This document shows, piece after piece, positions 24,604-33,744 of a DNA stretch of 64,000 nt; positions within the stretch are counted from its first letter, which is position 1; every line of letters begins with the position of its first letter. The stretch lies in contig CANMJH010000002.1 of NCBI GenBank assembly GCA_947498125.1, positions 1 through 64,000 of the forward strand, written 5' to 3'. The stretch is from an uncultured Nioella sp. GTDB taxonomy: Bacteria; Pseudomonadota; Alphaproteobacteria; Rhodobacterales; Rhodobacteraceae. Position numbers and translations under genes: made by a program. The notes under the pieces were generated by a model. The model worked only from the letters and a program-made list of their open reading frames with translations, was not told the origin of the DNA and did not search any database.

Positions 24604-26113
24604 TCTGATTGTTCTGGCGTCTCTTTCTGCCAGCGTTGCGGTCGCCGATCCGGTTTTCATCCCTCGCCCGGCCCCGGCCCATGTTTATGACGGAGGGTGG
24701 GAACATTTCGTCGGCGGTGGTTTGGCCAGTTTTGATTGCTCAGGCGATGGGCTGCCCGAACTTTACGCGGCTGGCGGCGCCAACCCGGCGCAACTTTTTC
24801 TCAATACCAGCGCGCTTTCCAGCCCGGTTAGCTTTTCGCCAACGCCGCTTCCCGGCCTCGATTTCACCGGCGTCATCGGCGCTTACCCATTGGACATCGA
24901 CAGTGATGGGCACACCGACTTGGCCATTCTCCGGGTCGGAGAAAACTACTTGATGCGCGGGCTTGGCAGCTGCGAGTTTGAGCCCTTTGAGACGCTCGGT
25001 TTTGTAGATGCGGGCGACTGGACGACCGCCTTTTCTGCGACATGGGAAGAGGGCCAATCGCTGCCAACACTCGCATTTGGCAATTACGTCGACCGCAACG
25101 ACCCGAATGGGCCGTTTGAGGCATGTGACTACAATTACCTCTACCGCTCTGACGGCGATGACTACTTAGCGCCACTCAGACTGGAACCCGGATTTTGCGC
25201 ACTTTCAATTCTCTTTTCCGATTGGGGACGCCTTGGCCGAGCGGATCTTCGCGTCTCAAACGATCGGCATTACTATGTACGCGGCGGGCAAGAACAGATG
25301 TGGGCGATGGAAGCACAGCCGCGCCTTTATTCAAGCAATGATGGCTGGCAAAGCCATATGCTTTGGGGAATGGGCATCGCCTCGCGCGATTTGACCGGAG
25401 ATGGAATTTCCGAAGTTTACCTAACTTCAATGGGCGACCAGCGGTTTCAGGTTCTTGCAAATGACCCTAATGGACCGACATTTTTTGACGCGCCTTATGA
25501 AAGCGGCGCAACCGCGCATCGCCCCTATACGGGCGGGGATGGGCGGCCTTCAACTGGCTGGCACGCCGTGTTTGGAGACGTTGATAATGACGGCTACGCT
25601 GATCTTTTCGTGGCCAAAGGTAATGTCGAACAAATGCCGGGCAGCGCCATGTCCGACCCCAACAATCTGCTGATGGGCAGCGCATCGGGCCAATTCCGTG
25701 AAGCCGGATTAGAAGCAAACATCGCAACAATGGATCGTAGCCGTGGCGCCGTTTTAACTGACCTAAATGGGGATGGGTTACTTGATCTGGCTGTCGTGAA
25801 CCGGCGGGCCAACCTTGAGCTTTATGAAAACACGACCGAAGCGACGGGCAATTGGCTTCAGGTTGATCTTAGCCAAACCGGGACAAACCGCGATGCGGTT
25901 GGGGCGTTTGTAGAGCTGCGCACGGACAACCGCTTGTGGACGCAAGAAGTTACAATTGGCGGCGGTCATGCGGGCGGGTCCCTTGGACCGGTGCATTTTG
26001 GTACCGGCGAGGCGTCCGAGCTTGAACTCCGCGTTATTTGGCCAGACGGGCTTATTGGCGAATGGCAGACAGTAGGGCCGAACCAGCGCCTTTCCGTAGT
26101 GAGAGCGAACTAG
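24593..26113 (+). CDS. Exported FG-GAP/VCBS repeat protein with ASPIC/UnbV domain (CRTAC1-like)
   Basis: A 506-residue protein with a Sec signal peptide (residues 1-18, ending AVA). It has several calcium-binding-type FG-GAP repeats, such as DCSGDGLPELYAAGG, DIDSDGHTDLAIL, DLTGDGISEVYLTS, DVDNDGYADLFVAKGN and DLNGDGLLDLAVVN, which should form a beta propeller. The C-terminal 80 residues match the ASPIC/UnbV domain (VGAFVELRTDN to HFGTGEASELELRVIWPDG). The start overlaps xylR by 11 bases, so it is translated with the repressor. Its 3' end overlaps that of the converging di-heme peroxidase gene by 4 bp. The function is unknown; it is probably periplasmic or surface-located. Confidence 0.85.
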   Translation: MRLDLIVLASLSASVAVADPVFIPRPAPAHVYDGGWEHFVGGGLASFDCSGDGLPELYAAGGANPAQLFLNTSALSSPVSFSPTPLPGLDFTGVIGAYPLDIDSDGHTDLAILRVGENYLMRGLGSCEFEPFETLGFVDAGDWTTAFSATWEEGQSLPTLAFGNYVDRNDPNGPFEACDYNYLYRSDGDDYLAPLRLEPGFCALSILFSDWGRLGRADLRVSNDRHYYVRGGQEQMWAMEAQPRLYSSNDGWQSHMLWGMGIASRDLTGDGISEVYLTSMGDQRFQVLANDPNGPTFFDAPYESGATAHRPYTGGDGRPSTGWHAVFGDVDNDGYADLFVAKGNVEQMPGSAMSDPNNLLMGSASGQFREAGLEANIATMDRSRGAVLTDLNGDGLLDLAVVNRRANLELYENTTEATGNWLQVDLSQTGTNRDAVGAFVELRTDNRLWTQEVTIGGGHAGGSLGPVHFGTGEASELELRVIWPDGLIGEWQTVGPNQRLSVVRAN

Positions 26114-27414
26114 CGCTGGACTGGCAAGCCACTTGGAACCACATCGGGCACTCCCATTCGCCCTGCAGCCGCGACCGGGTCTGTCAATTGTTCGAGGAAC
26201 ACAATCAAGTCGGCAATCTGCGCATCGCTTAGTGCCATCGGCTCTAAAGCGTTTGCATCTGCGATTGCCTGCACCTCATCTTGGTTCGACATAACCCAAA
26301 AATCCTCAACGCCATCAAAATCGGGCAACACCGCTTGGGATGGATCATAGGCCAATAAACTGCCCACCGGGTCGAGGTGATGGCGAATCGTGCTTTCAAG
26401 GTCAGCGTAGCTGCCCGCATGCCCGTAGGGTGCGGTTTGCGTAACATTTCGCAAAGACGGAGTCCGAAACGCATAAGCATCCGCAGGATCGCCAGTAACA
26501 CGCATCCGCCCCTCGTCGCGGGCATGCTCTTCGAACCGAGCAGCCTTGCCCGGTCCAATTTGCGGCATGGCAATGGCGTGAAAACCGTGATCCGTCTGGA
26601 AACGGCCAGCGTGGCAAGATCCACATCCGGCGGTTTGATAAAAGACGTCCATCCCGCGCATTGCCGGATCGCTGAGCGTCGCGTCTCCGGCCAAATATTG
26701 GTCAAAAGGGCTTTCATCGGCGCGCCATTCGAAGCGAATGAAATCGGCAAGAACATTGCCTATATCCGTGAATTCAATTTGCGCACCTAGCCCCAAAACC
26801 CGATCAAATCTGGCGCGGTATTCGGGGATTGCGTCCACTCGTTCCGCGATTTGATCCCAAGCCCCATCGTCCAGCGACAAATGCCCCATACGAACGGCGC
26901 GGCTGATTGGGTTTTCTGAGTAATGCCCAGCCATCTCATCGGCCGACAACACCGGGAACATCGCTTGCGCCGCTAAAACGCTATCAAAACCTTCGCTCAT
27001 GCTTTCGCCAAGAGGCGTGCGAATTCCACTTGGTTGATTTGGGTCTGCCTCGAGTCGCCCATCGTGAAACATGACCGAAAACTCGGCTGCACCGAGGTTG
27101 AAAAGGCCCGGCGCATTTCGCGGGATACGCTGTTCGGGCAGGTTGTCGGGGTCGGTGACACGGTCTGGTCCAAGCCCTATGCCGCCATCGCCAATGGAAA
27201 GAGACACGCCATCGCTTGTTCCAAATCGCGGATGATGACAGGTCGCGCAAGCCACGGTTTGATTGCCGGACAAGATAGGATCGTAGAACAAGAGCCATCC
27301 AAGCTCGACACGGGCAGGTTCTGTTTCCACCCATTCTACGGGCGGAAAGGACGGCTGCGCCAAAGCGGCAGACGGTAATAGGGCAGCGAAAATCCATGTC
27401 ATGGCGTATTTCAT
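26110..27414 (-). CDS. Di-heme cytochrome c peroxidase / MauG-family protein
   Basis: A 434-residue periplasmic protein with a Sec signal peptide (1-19, ending ALA). It has two c-type heme sites, CATCH (56-60) and CGSCH (264-268), and the family block RTPSLRNVTQTAPYGHAGS near residue 345. Classical members reduce hydrogen peroxide; MauG and MbnH relatives instead oxidise residues in partner proteins. The gene start overlaps the mutarotase stop (ATGA), so it is the last gene of the xylB-xylA-mutarotase operon. That is an unexpected place for a peroxidase. The adjacent FG-GAP/ASPIC protein is a possible partner (inference). Confidence 0.88.
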   Translation of the reverse strand: MKYAMTWIFAALLPSAALAQPSFPPVEWVETEPARVELGWLLFYDPILSGNQTVACATCHHPRFGTSDGVSLSIGDGGIGLGPDRVTDPDNLPEQRIPRNAPGLFNLGAAEFSVMFHDGRLEADPNQPSGIRTPLGESMSEGFDSVLAAQAMFPVLSADEMAGHYSENPISRAVRMGHLSLDDGAWDQIAERVDAIPEYRARFDRVLGLGAQIEFTDIGNVLADFIRFEWRADESPFDQYLAGDATLSDPAMRGMDVFYQTAGCGSCHAGRFQTDHGFHAIAMPQIGPGKAARFEEHARDEGRMRVTGDPADAYAFRTPSLRNVTQTAPYGHAGSYADLESTIRHHLDPVGSLLAYDPSQAVLPDFDGVEDFWVMSNQDEVQAIADANALEPMALSDAQIADLIVFLEQLTDPVAAAGRMGVPDVVPSGLPVQR

Positions 27415-28379
27415 GAAATCTCCACTGACAGCGTTTGCCGATAGGGGGCGTCTGGCGTCACAATAATGGGCGGAAAGCTTGGGACATTTACCGCGTTTGG
27501 GTGCGCTTGCGGCTCAAGGCAGACTGCATGAAATGGCTCGATGCTTTGCCCAGGATGCGCGCCCGGCATTTGGTCAAGCGCACCAGCCGTATAAAACTGC
27601 AAACAGGGTTGATCGGTCGTCATGGTCAATTTCAAACCGTTTGGAGCAGAGAGTTCAATGGCCTTACCGCCCGACAATATGTAATTGGCATCGGTTCCCA
27701 CATGCAGCGGATCGGCATTTTCCAAGCTTCTGGGACGGCTAAAATCCAGACCAGTGTCTGCAATGTCGACAATGTCGCCATGCGGGATCATGTCTTCGTC
27801 AGCAGGTGTTGATTGGTTGGCATCAAGGCACAGAGCATGGGACCAAATCGGCCCCTGTCCCAGTAGATTATAATAGTTATGTTGCGCTAGATTGATTGGT
27901 GTCGGGCGATCAACCTGCGCGGTCATTTCCCACGTGACAACGGGCCCTGCCAAGCTGACAGTGACCTCAAATCGGGCCTGTCCCGGATACCCCTCCTCCC
28001 CATGTTTAGAGAGGTATCTGAACTGCAACGTATTCGCTTTTTTATTCCGAGAGACATCCCAAAGCCGGGCATGCAAGCCGCCCGAACCACCATGCAGATG
28101 ATGCGCGCCTTCGTTTGTTGTGAGTGCGTAAATCGCCCCATCTAATTCAAGACGGCCCGCACCGGTGCGGTTGGCAATCCGGCCTACAATTGCGCCGAGG
28201 AAGCATCGATCCATCAGGTAATCTTTTGGATCATCAAAGCCCAGCACAACGGGCAGATCACCTTCCGGCCTTTTGACCCACCAGCCGCGCATGATTGCAC
28301 CCAAATTCAGAAAGCTTAGCCGCGCTTGATCGTTTTCAAGCGCGAACTCTCTTATGTCTTCGGGGGCAACTCTCGGCAT
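27411..28379 (-). CDS. Aldose 1-epimerase (mutarotase)
   Basis: A 322-residue galactose-mutarotase-like enzyme that interconverts alpha and beta anomers of aldoses. Motifs include GRIANRTGAGRLELDG, the catalytic His in NEGAHHLHGG, AQHNYYNLLGQG and the C-terminal acid in CLEPQAHPNAVN. In the xylose operon it would supply the anomer preferred by xylose isomerase. It starts 12 bp after xylA and is translationally coupled to the di-heme peroxidase gene. Confidence 0.92.
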   Translation of the reverse strand: MPRVAPEDIREFALENDQARLSFLNLGAIMRGWWVKRPEGDLPVVLGFDDPKDYLMDRCFLGAIVGRIANRTGAGRLELDGAIYALTTNEGAHHLHGGSGGLHARLWDVSRNKKANTLQFRYLSKHGEEGYPGQARFEVTVSLAGPVVTWEMTAQVDRPTPINLAQHNYYNLLGQGPIWSHALCLDANQSTPADEDMIPHGDIVDIADTGLDFSRPRSLENADPLHVGTDANYILSGGKAIELSAPNGLKLTMTTDQPCLQFYTAGALDQMPGAHPGQSIEPFHAVCLEPQAHPNAVNVPSFPPIIVTPDAPYRQTLSVEIS

Positions 28380-28391
28380 TGTCGAGCTGGT

Positions 28392-29702
28392 TCAGACAAA
28401 GCGGTTTACGAGGTTTTCAAGATATTCCTGACGGCCAGAAACTGGGTCAGGGTTAATCCGCTCCTCGCGGACGCGCGCTTCGATCTGCTCAAGCGTTACG
28501 TCTCCGCCCAACATGGCCTGCGCGTCTTTGCTGCTCCACCCGGCATAGCGGTCATCAACAAAACCACTCAGGCTACCTTCATCGATCATGGCAGCGGCCG
28601 CTTTCAAGCCGCGCGCGCAGACATCCATGCCGCCAATATGCGCAGCAATCAGATCCTCAGGAAGCAGGGACTGGCGACGCAACTTCGAGTCAAAATTGGT
28701 GCCGCCACTGGTAAAGCCGCCACCTTGCAGGATGTGATAATAGGCCAGCGCGACTTCTGGCACGTTATTGGGAAACTGATCTGTATCCCAACCCGACTGG
28801 TAATCATTGCGGTTCATATCAATCGACCCAAAGATGCCAAGGGCAACCGCCGTTGCGATCTCATGTTCAAAGCTATGCCCGGCAAGGATGGCATGACCTT
28901 GTTCAAGGTTCACCTTCACCTCGTCTTCAAGCCCATGACGCTTAAGGAAGCCATAGACCGTCGCAGTGTCATAATCATATTGGTGTTTGGTCGGCTCTTG
29001 TGGTTTCGGCTCAATCAGAATTGTGCCTTTGTAGCCAATCTTGTGTTTGTATTCGACGACCATATTAAGGAAGCGGCCCAACTGCTGATCTTCTTGTAGA
29101 AGATTTGTATTCAGCAAGGTCTCATACCCCTCACGCCCACCCCAAAGCACATAGTTTTCGCCGCCCAGTTTTGCAGTCGCATCCATGCAGGTTTTGACCG
29201 TCGCCGCGCCGAAGGCAAACACGTCAGGGTCGGGGTTGGTCGCAGCGCCTGACATATAGCGGCGATGTGAGAACAAATTGGCCGTCCCCCAAAGAAGTTT
29301 GACACCGGTTTGAGCCTGTTTTTTGAGGAAATACTCAGTCATTTCTTCAAGATTGCGCGTGTTTTCGGCGAAATCTGTACCTTCTGGCCGGACATCAAAA
29401 TCATGAAAACAGAAATACGGCGCGCGTAGAATGTCGAACATTTCGAACGCAACATCCGCCTTTAACTTGGCAGCCGCCATTCCATCCGAGAACCACGGGC
29501 GATCAAAGGTCTGACCGCCAAAGGGGTCATTTCCGGGCCACACAAAATTGTGCCAGTAGCAAACCGCAAATCGCAGGTGGTCTTCCATGCGTTTACCCAT
29601 AACAACTTCATCTGGGTTGTAATGGTGGAAGGCCATCGGGTTGGTGCTGTCCGGCCCCTCATATGCAATGGGGGCGAGATCGCCAAAAAATCCGGTGCTC
29701 AT
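28392..29702 (-). CDS. xylA: Xylose isomerase
   Basis: Converts D-xylose to D-xylulose with two divalent metals. The 436-residue length is standard for class II enzymes. Visible are [26 protein letters not shown] with the catalytic His, [16 protein letters not shown], the metal-ligand Glu in [17 protein letters not shown], and [17 protein letters not shown]. Its ATG overlaps the xylB stop (ATGA). It is a firm assignment and anchors the region as a xylose regulon. Confidence 0.97.
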   Translation of the reverse strand: MSTGFFGDLAPIAYEGPDSTNPMAFHHYNPDEVVMGKRMEDHLRFAVCYWHNFVWPGNDPFGGQTFDRPWFSDGMAAAKLKADVAFEMFDILRAPYFCFHDFDVRPEGTDFAENTRNLEEMTEYFLKKQAQTGVKLLWGTANLFSHRRYMSGAATNPDPDVFAFGAATVKTCMDATAKLGGENYVLWGGREGYETLLNTNLLQEDQQLGRFLNMVVEYKHKIGYKGTILIEPKPQEPTKHQYDYDTATVYGFLKRHGLEDEVKVNLEQGHAILAGHSFEHEIATAVALGIFGSIDMNRNDYQSGWDTDQFPNNVPEVALAYYHILQGGGFTSGGTNFDSKLRRQSLLPEDLIAAHIGGMDVCARGLKAAAAMIDEGSLSGFVDDRYAGWSSKDAQAMLGGDVTLEQIEARVREERINPDPVSGRQEYLENLVNRFV

Positions 29703-31150
29703 GAAAGAACCTCTTTAATGCTAGGGTAAAAAGCGCCGTAGCGCTGGTATGCGTCGTTATAAGCCGACACCAAGTCTGCACGCGGCTGAATGGTTTCGGA
29801 AACTTCTGGCGGCGTCATAACCTCGGAAATGGTTCGGCCATCTGCGACCATCGCCAAGCGCGCCGCCCCAAGGGCCGCGCCAAATTCGCCTTTTGCAGGT
29901 ACCTGCAACGGCAGGTCCAGAATGGTCGCGAGGCTTTCAAGCCAGAACTTGGACCGCGTTCCGCCGCCAATAGCGAGAACGTTCTTTAACTCTGTGCCGG
30001 TTGCACTTAGCGCTGAAAGACTGTCGCGCAGGGCAAACCCAACGCCTTCCATCACTGATTGCGTTAAGTCTTGGGGACCAGAATTGATATCAAGCCCGAG
30101 GAACGCGCCGCGGATATCTGCGTCGTTATGAGGCGTCCTTTCCCCGGATAGATAGGGCAGGAAATAGGTTCCAGAAGGGCCAGAGATGGATTGCGGCAAC
30201 CGCTCTGCCAAGGTCGCGGGGCTGTCACCCAGGTTTTTCGCCAGCCAATTCAGGCAATCCGTAGCGGCCAAAATGACACCCATCTGATACCAGGTTTGTG
30301 GTAAAGCATGGCAAAAGGTATGAACTGCCGTTTCCGGAGCGGGTGCATAGCTTTCTTTAGCGGCAAGCAATACACCCGATGTACCGAGCGAGACAAATCC
30401 TTCGCCCTCATGCAAGCACCCGACCCCGCAGGCTGCGACGGCGTTATCGCCGCCCCCGCCGGCAACCAGAACCGAGCCAGTCAGCCCCCATTCTGCCAGA
30501 AGATCATCCCGCAATTGGCCCGAGCTTTCGCTGCCTTCAATCAAGCGTGGCATCTGATCGCGGCGCATGTGGCCAGCGGCCATCAGCTCAGCCGACCAAT
30601 CGCGTTTCCCAACATCCAACCATGACGTACCCGCCGCATCGGACATATCCGACACAAACTCACCCGTCAGCCAATACCTAAGATAGTCCTTGGGAAGCAG
30701 GACCATATCGATCTGAGCAAAGATTTCTGGTTCGTTCTGCTCGACCCAAAGCAGTTTTGGCGCCGTAAATCCTGGGAAGACAATATTCCCAGAGAGCGCG
30801 CGAATGTCAGGCGTCGCATCGAGGGTCGCCGCCTCTGCCGCTGAACGTGTGTCGTTCCAAAGGATCGCGGGGCGCAGGACGTCTCCGGATTTATCCAGCA
30901 GCGTTGCGCCATGCATCTGGCCAGACAGGCCAATCGCGCGAATAGCTGCGAATTCTTGAGGGGCCTTCGCCCTCAAATCCGAGACAGCTTGCGTACATCC
31001 GGCAACCCAGTGGGTTGGATCTTGTTCGCTCCAGCCGGGGTGCAAGTGATCCACCGGCCAAGCAAAATCCGACGCCGCCAAAACAGCGCCCGACGCATCG
31101 ACGAGCACCGCCCGCAAGCCGGACGTGCCGAGATCGAATCCCAGATACAT
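29699..31150 (-). CDS. xylB: Xylulokinase
   Basis: Phosphorylates D-xylulose to xylulose 5-phosphate. The 483-residue FGGY kinase begins [17 protein letters not shown] and carries [18 protein letters not shown] and the C-terminal nucleotide loop [13 protein letters not shown]. Two consecutive ATGs (31153 and 31150) follow the ribosome site GGGAGG; the first is only one base from it, so the second is preferred. The leader contains a hairpin and a candidate XylR operator. It is the first gene of xylB-xylA-mutarotase-peroxidase. Confidence 0.95.
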   Translation of the reverse strand: MYLGFDLGTSGLRAVLVDASGAVLAASDFAWPVDHLHPGWSEQDPTHWVAGCTQAVSDLRAKAPQEFAAIRAIGLSGQMHGATLLDKSGDVLRPAILWNDTRSAAEAATLDATPDIRALSGNIVFPGFTAPKLLWVEQNEPEIFAQIDMVLLPKDYLRYWLTGEFVSDMSDAAGTSWLDVGKRDWSAELMAAGHMRRDQMPRLIEGSESSGQLRDDLLAEWGLTGSVLVAGGGGDNAVAACGVGCLHEGEGFVSLGTSGVLLAAKESYAPAPETAVHTFCHALPQTWYQMGVILAATDCLNWLAKNLGDSPATLAERLPQSISGPSGTYFLPYLSGERTPHNDADIRGAFLGLDINSGPQDLTQSVMEGVGFALRDSLSALSATGTELKNVLAIGGGTRSKFWLESLATILDLPLQVPAKGEFGAALGAARLAMVADGRTISEVMTPPEVSETIQPRADLVSAYNDAYQRYGAFYPSIKEVLS

Positions 31151-31161
31151 CATTCCTCCCT

Positions 31162-31183
31162 TGCCTGAGATTCCGCTCAGGCA
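31162..31183 (-). other. Leader hairpin just upstream of the xylB ribosome site
   Basis: TGCCTGAG (31162-31169) and CTCAGGCA (31176-31183) form a perfect 8-bp stem with loop ATTCCG (plus-strand reading), ending a few bases before the xylB GGGAGG. In the xylB mRNA it would lie in the 5' leader and may affect stability or ribosome access. Confidence 0.55.
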
Positions 31184-31188
31184 TTATT

Positions 31189-31207
31189 TATTTTATTGAC
31201 TAAAATA
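31189..31207. promoter_or_regulatory. Candidate XylR operator upstream of xylB
   Basis: TATTTTATTGACTAAAATA has perfect 7-bp arms around TTGAC. Fourteen of 19 positions equal the element before xylR (23346-23364). It overlaps the candidate xylB -10 hexamer, a classic position for repression. Confidence 0.6.
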
Positions 31208-31232
31208 TTTCATGCGAGTCTTACAAAGTCAA
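31204..31232 (-). promoter_or_regulatory. Candidate xylB promoter
   Basis: On the minus strand TTGACT (31227-31232) and AATATT (31204-31209) are 17 bases apart, about 55-80 bp before the xylB start. The -35 matches the sigma-70 consensus in 5 of 6 positions and the -10 in 4 of 6. The operator candidate overlaps the -10. Confidence 0.45.
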
Positions 31233-31370
31233 CTACTGGAATCGCATATTCTGACCATGCGCACCGACAGGTCGCATCATTTCTGTTGCGAGCGCACCCT
31301 AAAAGCAACCAATCTTTTTGTTTTAGGTCAACAGGTTATCCGCCACATCAATAACCCCCAAGCGCAATGG

Positions 31371-31414
31371 AGAAAAACGCAATCAGGCCTCGAAGCAAAT
31401 GCTACGAGGCCTGA
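31371..31414 (-). terminator. Intrinsic terminator after uxuA
   Basis: Perfect 10-bp arms TCAGGCCTCG (31383-31392) and CGAGGCCTGA (31405-31414) with a 12-base loop. On the minus strand the stem is followed by TTGCGTTTTTCT. It lies 27 bp after the uxuA stop and insulates the xylB promoter from the upstream uronate operon. The remaining spacer 31233-31370 shows nothing recognisable. Confidence 0.8.
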
Positions 31415-31440
31415 CTATTTGTTCCGAAATGACAGTCAGT

Positions 31441-32625
31441 TCAGCTTAGGGCGGCCATAATTCCGCGCAACTCAGCCAAGCCGCGCATGCGGCCGATAAG
31501 AGGGTAACCGGGCATCACCCGTCGCTCAAGATCGGCTAGTTGCGATTGCCCGTGATCTGGGCGCATCGGGATTTGCCAATCGTCACGACCCGCAGATTTG
31601 CGGCGCGATTGCTCGTTCATCAAAGCGCGAACTGTGGCCACCATATCGGTGTCACCGCCTAGATGTTCGGATTCGTGAAAACTGTGCCGCGGGCCTTCGG
31701 GCGCACCATCGCGAGCCGTATTGCGCAGATGCACAAAATGGATGCGATCGCCAAGCGTTTCGACAAATTCTTCCGGGTCAAAATCAGGATCAATACCTAG
31801 CGATCCGGTACACATCGTAGCGCCATTGGCATGACTGTCGACGGCCTCTAGAACCGCTTTATAATCCGCCAAATTAGACATGATGCGGGGCAATCCCAAA
31901 AGCGAGAAAGGCGGGTCGTCAGGATGGCAGCAGAGGCGAAGGCCTAGCTCTTCCGCTGTCGGAACAACTTCGGCAAGGAAATCGATGAGATTGCCGCGCA
32001 GTTGTTCAGGCGAAATGCCGTCATAGGTCGCAAGTTGGGCGCGGACATCGTCAAGCGTCCAACGCTCATTCGCGCCGGGCAGACCTGCCACGATGTTGTT
32101 GATCAACCCCTGCCGTTCGCCTTCAGTGGCCGCTTCAAACCGTTTGGCGGCCTCGGCTCTGACACTGTCGCTATAGTCTGCATCAGCGCCGTCGCGAGCC
32201 AAAAGGTGCAGGTCAAACATTGCGAAATCATAGACATCAAAGAACATCGCCTGCGCGCCGTTTGGCAAATTACGATGCAGGTCCGTGCGCGTCCAATCGA
32301 GGATCGGCATGAAGTTGTAGCAGATCACCTTGATCCCGCAGGCCGCCAGATTTCGCAGGCTCTGGCGGTAGGTTTCGTAATGGTGCTTGTAGTCGCCGGT
32401 CTTGGTCTTGATTGCCTCAGACACAGGCACGCTTTCCACGACATCCCACGTTAGGGGATGGACGGCCTCGATCATGGTTTTGCGTTCCATGATATCTTCG
32501 GCCGTCCAAACCTCACCCGTTGGAATATGGTGAAGCGCTGAAACGATGCCTTGTGCGCCAGTTTGCCGGACTTCTTCCAAAGAAATTTCATCCGCTGGCC
32601 CAAACCAGCGCCAAGTCTGTCGCAT
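31441..32625 (-). CDS. uxuA: Mannonate dehydratase
   Basis: Dehydrates D-mannonate to 2-keto-3-deoxygluconate in the glucuronate pathway. The 394 residues match the UxuA length. Motifs are RWFGPADEISLEEVRQTGAQ, ALHHIPTGEVW, CYNFMPILDWTRTDL, LCCHPDDPPF and IHFVHLRNT with TIM-barrel metal ligands. The ATG at 32625 follows AAGGAAA and gives the family start; the longer frame runs into the ABC ATPase gene. It is the last gene of the eight-gene operon that begins near 40263. Confidence 0.95.
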   Translation of the reverse strand: MRQTWRWFGPADEISLEEVRQTGAQGIVSALHHIPTGEVWTAEDIMERKTMIEAVHPLTWDVVESVPVSEAIKTKTGDYKHHYETYRQSLRNLAACGIKVICYNFMPILDWTRTDLHRNLPNGAQAMFFDVYDFAMFDLHLLARDGADADYSDSVRAEAAKRFEAATEGERQGLINNIVAGLPGANERWTLDDVRAQLATYDGISPEQLRGNLIDFLAEVVPTAEELGLRLCCHPDDPPFSLLGLPRIMSNLADYKAVLEAVDSHANGATMCTGSLGIDPDFDPEEFVETLGDRIHFVHLRNTARDGAPEGPRHSFHESEHLGGDTDMVATVRALMNEQSRRKSAGRDDWQIPMRPDHGQSQLADLERRVMPGYPLIGRMRGLAELRGIMAALS

Positions 32626-32638
32626 CAATATTTCCTTT

Positions 32639-33718
32639 TTAGTCCATGCGCAGGGTGTGCGTGGACTCTGTATCAAAGAGGTGGATTTCATGGGCCTGAG
32701 GCGCCACCGTTATCGTCTGTCCGATTTCAACCGAAGTTTGCCCGGGCAGATGTAAGGTGATCCGGTTCCCATTGGCAAGAGTGCCATAAAGATATGACTC
32801 GCCCCCAAGCTGCTCAACTCCGCCGATCTGGACCTTAAGCCCCACATCGCTGTGATCCATGTGATTGGGGCGAATACCAAGTGTCACATTTTGCCCAGAC
32901 CGCTGTGCATAACCCGTACCGGGAATGGAAATGGTTTCGCCGGTGTCCAGCGTCAGCTGCTCGCGGTTTTCACCTACTGTGCCTTCGATGAAGTTCATCT
33001 TGGGAGAGCCGATAAACCCGGCCACAAAGATATTGTCAGGCCGGTTGTAAAGATCGAGAGGACGACCAAATTGTTCGAGCTGCCCAAGGCGTAACACGGC
33101 AATTTTGTCGGCCATAGTCATGGCTTCAACCTGATCATGAGTCACATAGATCATCGTGTTGCCAAGACGGCGGTGTAGCGCCGCAATCTCGCCGCGCATA
33201 TCAACGCGCAATTCGGCATCAAGGTTCGACAGCGGTTCGTCAAATAGGAAGACCCGAGGTTCCCGAACCACAGCCCGGCCAATGGCAACGCGCTGGCGCT
33301 GACCGCCAGAAAGGTCTTTTGGACGGCGGTCCAGAAGCATATCGATCTGCAACATCTTCGAGACGCCGTCGACCTTGTCATTGATCTCGGATTGCGGCGT
33401 GTTGATGTTTTCCAGCCCAAAAGACAGGTTCTGACGCACCGTCATATGCGGATAAAGCGCATAAGATTGGAACACCATCGCCAAACCACGATCCGCCGCG
33501 GGGACGTTATTTACAACCTCGCCGCCAATAACAATCTCGCCGCCCGAAATCGTCTCGAGCCCCGAAATCATCCGAAGAAGCGTAGATTTACCGCAGCCAG
33601 AAGGGCCGACGAAAACACAGAATTCACCGTGTTGGATATCAAGATCGATGCCTTTGATGACTTCAACCTGACCATAGGCCTTTTTGACCTGTTTTAGTTC
33701 GATACCAGCCTGGGACAT
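32639..33718 (-). CDS. ABC transporter ATP-binding protein, UgpC/MsmK type
   Basis: A 359-residue ATPase for a CUT1-family sugar importer. It has Walker A GPSGCGKST, signature LSGGQRQRVAIGRA, Walker B VFLFDEPLSNLD and switch TMIYVTHDQVEAMTMADKIA. A C-terminal regulatory (TOBE/MalK-like) domain follows (GIRPNHMDHSDVG). It would power the two permeases encoded upstream in the same operon. Subunits of this type are often shared between transporters. Confidence 0.93.
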   Translation of the reverse strand: MSQAGIELKQVKKAYGQVEVIKGIDLDIQHGEFCVFVGPSGCGKSTLLRMISGLETISGGEIVIGGEVVNNVPAADRGLAMVFQSYALYPHMTVRQNLSFGLENINTPQSEINDKVDGVSKMLQIDMLLDRRPKDLSGGQRQRVAIGRAVVREPRVFLFDEPLSNLDAELRVDMRGEIAALHRRLGNTMIYVTHDQVEAMTMADKIAVLRLGQLEQFGRPLDLYNRPDNIFVAGFIGSPKMNFIEGTVGENREQLTLDTGETISIPGTGYAQRSGQNVTLGIRPNHMDHSDVGLKVQIGGVEQLGGESYLYGTLANGNRITLHLPGQTSVEIGQTITVAPQAHEIHLFDTESTHTLRMD

Positions 33719-33744
33719 AATATCTAATCCTTATTCTATCGCGA

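Noticed and set aside
28326-29099. A 257-codon plus-strand frame opposite xylA.
   Set aside because: It is antisense to xylose isomerase, whose frame is fully conserved; the translation shows no domain.
31212-31460. An 82-codon frame between xylB and uxuA.
   Set aside because: It spans the xylB promoter and the uxuA terminator hairpin, so a coding role is unlikely.
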